Of a DNA stretch of 64,000 nt, positions 63,695-64,000 are shown piece after piece. Position numbers and translations under genes: made by a program. Positions within the stretch are counted from its first letter, which is position 1; every line of letters begins with the position of its first letter. The notes below the pieces were generated by a model that ran no database searches, was not told where the DNA came from, and worked only from the letters and a program-made list of their open reading frames with translations. This stretch comes from Scleroderma bovista. Taxonomy: Eukaryota > Basidiomycota > Agaricomycetes > Boletales > Sclerodermataceae. The stretch is from the NCBI GenBank assembly GCA_037178675.1, contig JAYMGJ010000723.1, forward strand, positions 41,050 through 105,049, given 5' to 3'.

Positions 63695-64000
63695 TTATTC
63701 CCTCACATACCTACGCACATCACGGACAATGCTTGTTTCAATTATATCTTCATTCCTGTTGCACCTAGTCGTGCACCATGTGTTTTTTTTTCCTGTTCTT
63801 GCTTCATTTGTAGACGCGGCGGTATATACGTACATCATTCTCGCAGTACAATTTTACCTCTGTTGTTTTACTTTTTCTTGCGCGAATTTTCAACTTGACA
63901 TCTTAATCCCCCACGCTTTGCATCGTGTCTCCTCGCTGCTGCTAGTGTCTTCTCTCCCATCATGAACTTTATACCGAATATTGACGTTTTACCATGTACT
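63695..64000. other. 3' region, no gene seen
   Basis: T-rich sequence following the last stop codon. The hydrophobic open frame at 63729-63965 is a reading of that T-richness. Confidence 0.45.

Noticed and set aside
1..64000. tRNA genes, rRNA genes and CRISPR arrays
   Set aside because: No convincing T-arm with matching acceptor stem was found by eye, no rRNA-like stretch, and no regularly spaced direct repeats; CRISPR is not expected in a fungal nucleus.

Overview
The window reads as nuclear DNA of a mushroom-forming basidiomycete (Agaricomycetes). Genes are closely spaced on both strands and split by 45-70 nt GT-AG introns. The recognisable set fits this: F-box proteins in tandem, a laccase remnant, GPI-anchored Ser/Gly-linker proteins, small secreted Cys-rich proteins and a PCNA with an acidic insert. 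I cannot name the species. Exon joins were worked out by hand from splice signals, reading phase and family conservation.

Layout. 0-31 kb is mostly housekeeping and membrane genes: an unrecognised P/S-rich protein, an AlkB-type dioxygenase, a five-helix membrane protein with a long acidic tail, two tandem F-box genes, a BAR/IMD-like scaffold protein, SUMO with a probable GC-AG intron, a single-span surface protein, an Ost-alpha/TMEM184 protein, a 51-residue Lys/Ala/Pro protein, the HAD phosphatase MDP-1, and the diphthamide subunit DPH2. Two members of a three-gene family of small secreted Cys-rich proteins lie here (18.2 kb and 30.9 kb).

31-46.6 kb is accessory and rearranged. It holds a laccase 5' fragment and two paralogous GPI-anchored proteins, one with two copies of a Cys-rich domain and one with a single copy, each inside a copy of a segmental duplication (about 32.5-36.1 kb and 38.9-41.4 kb). 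A MITE-like insertion is present in one copy only. There is also a likely non-LTR retroelement end, a set of about 175-180 bp degenerate repeats, an intact MFS sugar transporter with a broken partial copy, the third Cys-rich gene, and an inverted pair of relics of an unrecognised gene.

46.6-54.9 kb is a complete, very young Ty1/copia retrotransposon: near-identical 456-457 bp LTRs, a 5-bp target duplication, an intact single-frame gag-pol, and a primer binding site matching the anticodon arm of initiator tRNA-Met. About 2.3 kb between the primer site and gag carries three further ORFs. ORF1, ORF2, ORF3 and gag-pol each lie one frame (+1) from the one before. This is the most unusual feature of the window.

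54.9-64 kb returns to ordinary genes: PCNA with an insert of about 105 residues, a poorly resolved small gene, and a 1256-residue protein with repeated WDDDFE motifs that may be a Byr4/Bfa1-type septation regulator.
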